A stretch of 5,881 nucleotides of DNA from Promethearchaeota archaeon (lineage in GTDB: Archaea; Asgardarchaeota; Lokiarchaeia; Sigynarchaeales; SOKP01): the NCBI GenBank assembly GCA_019894655.1, contig JAGXNZ010000152.1, positions 1-5,881 on the forward strand, given 5' to 3'. Under the pieces are notes generated by a model. It saw nothing but the letters and a program-made list of their open reading frames with translations, had not been told where the DNA came from and made no database searches. The position numbers and the translations under genes were made by a program. Each line of letters opens with the position of its first letter. Position 1 is the first letter of the stretch. This document shows, one piece after another, positions 5,370 to 5,881 of this stretch.

Positions 5370-5881
5370 TCAATAAAACTTTGACTTATCTGAATCGAAT
5401 ATTCTCTGTAAATAACCAAATAAGTAATCTAAACCCTGATCTTCTTTAATAGAGCAAGAAATTAACTCAGATGTGGAACCTAATTGAATGAACACTTCTG
5501 ATATTAGCATGGATAACTCTCTTATTAAACCGCTTTCTCTTTCATTTGTTGAATCCTCTAACGCTTTAAAGTCTTGGCTCCAATTAACTACCATCTCAAT
5601 TTGATCTTCACTTAATAAATCCGCTTTGGACAATACATTAATCTGGGGAATATCCCTAAACCTAAACTGCACAGAAGCGGCTAAAAGTAATGTAGAAATG
5701 AAGCCGTTTGGTCTCAGCACAAGATTCGAATCAAATAGGAAAGAAACTGCCCTCTGAATTGATCCAAAACCTAACGAACTTGCTATTAAAGGCCCAGTCT
5801 CTCTAAAAGCAAATAGTTCAAGTTGTCCTGCAGTGTCCACAAATACCCAATCTGGATTGTATTCATCGATTTCATACTTCA
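5370..5881 (-). CDS. GPN-loop GTPase, C-terminal part; 5' end outside window
   Basis: The minus-strand frame is open from the right edge to the TGA at 5370-5372, giving 169 complete residues; the P-loop and the GPN motif itself lie off the window. The fragment starts KYEIDEYNPDWVFVDTAGQLELF. Its D15-T16-A17-G18-Q19 is the G3 box, and the following ELFAFRETGP is diagnostic of GPN GTPases rather than Ras-like ones. Then come a helical segment with FLFDSNLVLRPNGFISTLLLA, the G4 box in INVLSKADLL (S84-K85-A86-D87) and the G5 region SCS at 141-143 with the usual GLDYL after it. Archaeal and eukaryotic GPN proteins are dimeric GTPases; the eukaryotic ones (Npa3/Gpn) help assemble RNA polymerase II, while the archaeal function is not settled. 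A GTG at 5838-5840 is the G3 valine codon, not a start. The G3 Pro of typical DTPGQ is Ala here. The nucleotidyltransferase gene follows 55 bp downstream on the same strand. Confidence 0.92.
   Translation of the reverse strand, partial: KYEIDEYNPDWVFVDTAGQLELFAFRETGPLIASSLGFGSIQRAVSFLFDSNLVLRPNGFISTLLLAASVQFRFRDIPQINVLSKADLLSEDQIEMVVNWSQDFKALEDSTNERESGLIRELSMLISEVFIQLGSTSELISCSIKEDQGLDYLFGYLQRIFDSDKSKFY

Noticed and set aside
5838..5840. GTG as the start of the right-edge GTPase gene
   Set aside because: This codon is the valine just before the DTAGQ G3 box; conserved residues (NPDWVF) continue upstream to the edge.

Overview
The window is AT-rich (GC near 30% by eye) and uses the standard genetic code. 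It most likely comes from an archaeon, and an Asgard (Promethearchaeota) lineage is my best guess. The archaeal reading rests on three observations: a GPN-loop GTPase fragment of the archaeal/eukaryotic type, TATA-like boxes 24-27 nt before two start codons (the spacing expected for leaderless archaeal transcripts), and T-tract terminators. The Asgard guess rests mainly on a protein whose N-terminal half looks like the GIFT domain of eukaryotic IFT52; no marker gene in the window settles it.

Layout, left to right. Bases 1-582 hold the C-terminal part of a plus-strand radical SAM protein of the spore-photolyase-like (SplB, COG1533) type. It converges on a minus-strand gene (738-1733) for an uncharacterised protein that joins a recombinase-like helical N-terminus to a Cys-rich C-terminal domain. 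The 155-base gap between them carries a perfect 26-nt palindrome, probably a bidirectional terminator. A divergent promoter region (1734-1889) leads into a plus-strand SlyD-type FKBP prolyl isomerase (1890-2375) with a Cys/His metal-binding tail. The 316-base stretch after it has a T9 tract, a possible 44-codon small gene (2459-2593), and a hairpin followed by T7.

The right half is read entirely from the minus strand. In transcription order it holds a GPN-loop GTPase truncated by the window edge (5370-5881), a sugar-phosphate nucleotidyltransferase with a left-handed beta-helix tail (4217-5314, GTG start with its own Shine-Dalgarno), and the 457-residue GIFT/IFT52-like protein (2692-4065), which has its own TATA box.

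The genes do not form one obvious pathway. The GTPase and the nucleotidyltransferase are 55 bp apart and may be co-transcribed. The GIFT-domain gene is co-directional but 151 bp away and appears separately promoted. The observation most worth following is the GIFT/IFT52-like protein with its long charged linker and C-terminal helical hairpin. Second is the recombinase-like/Cys-rich fusion protein. All family assignments come from reading translated sequence against remembered families; no search was run.
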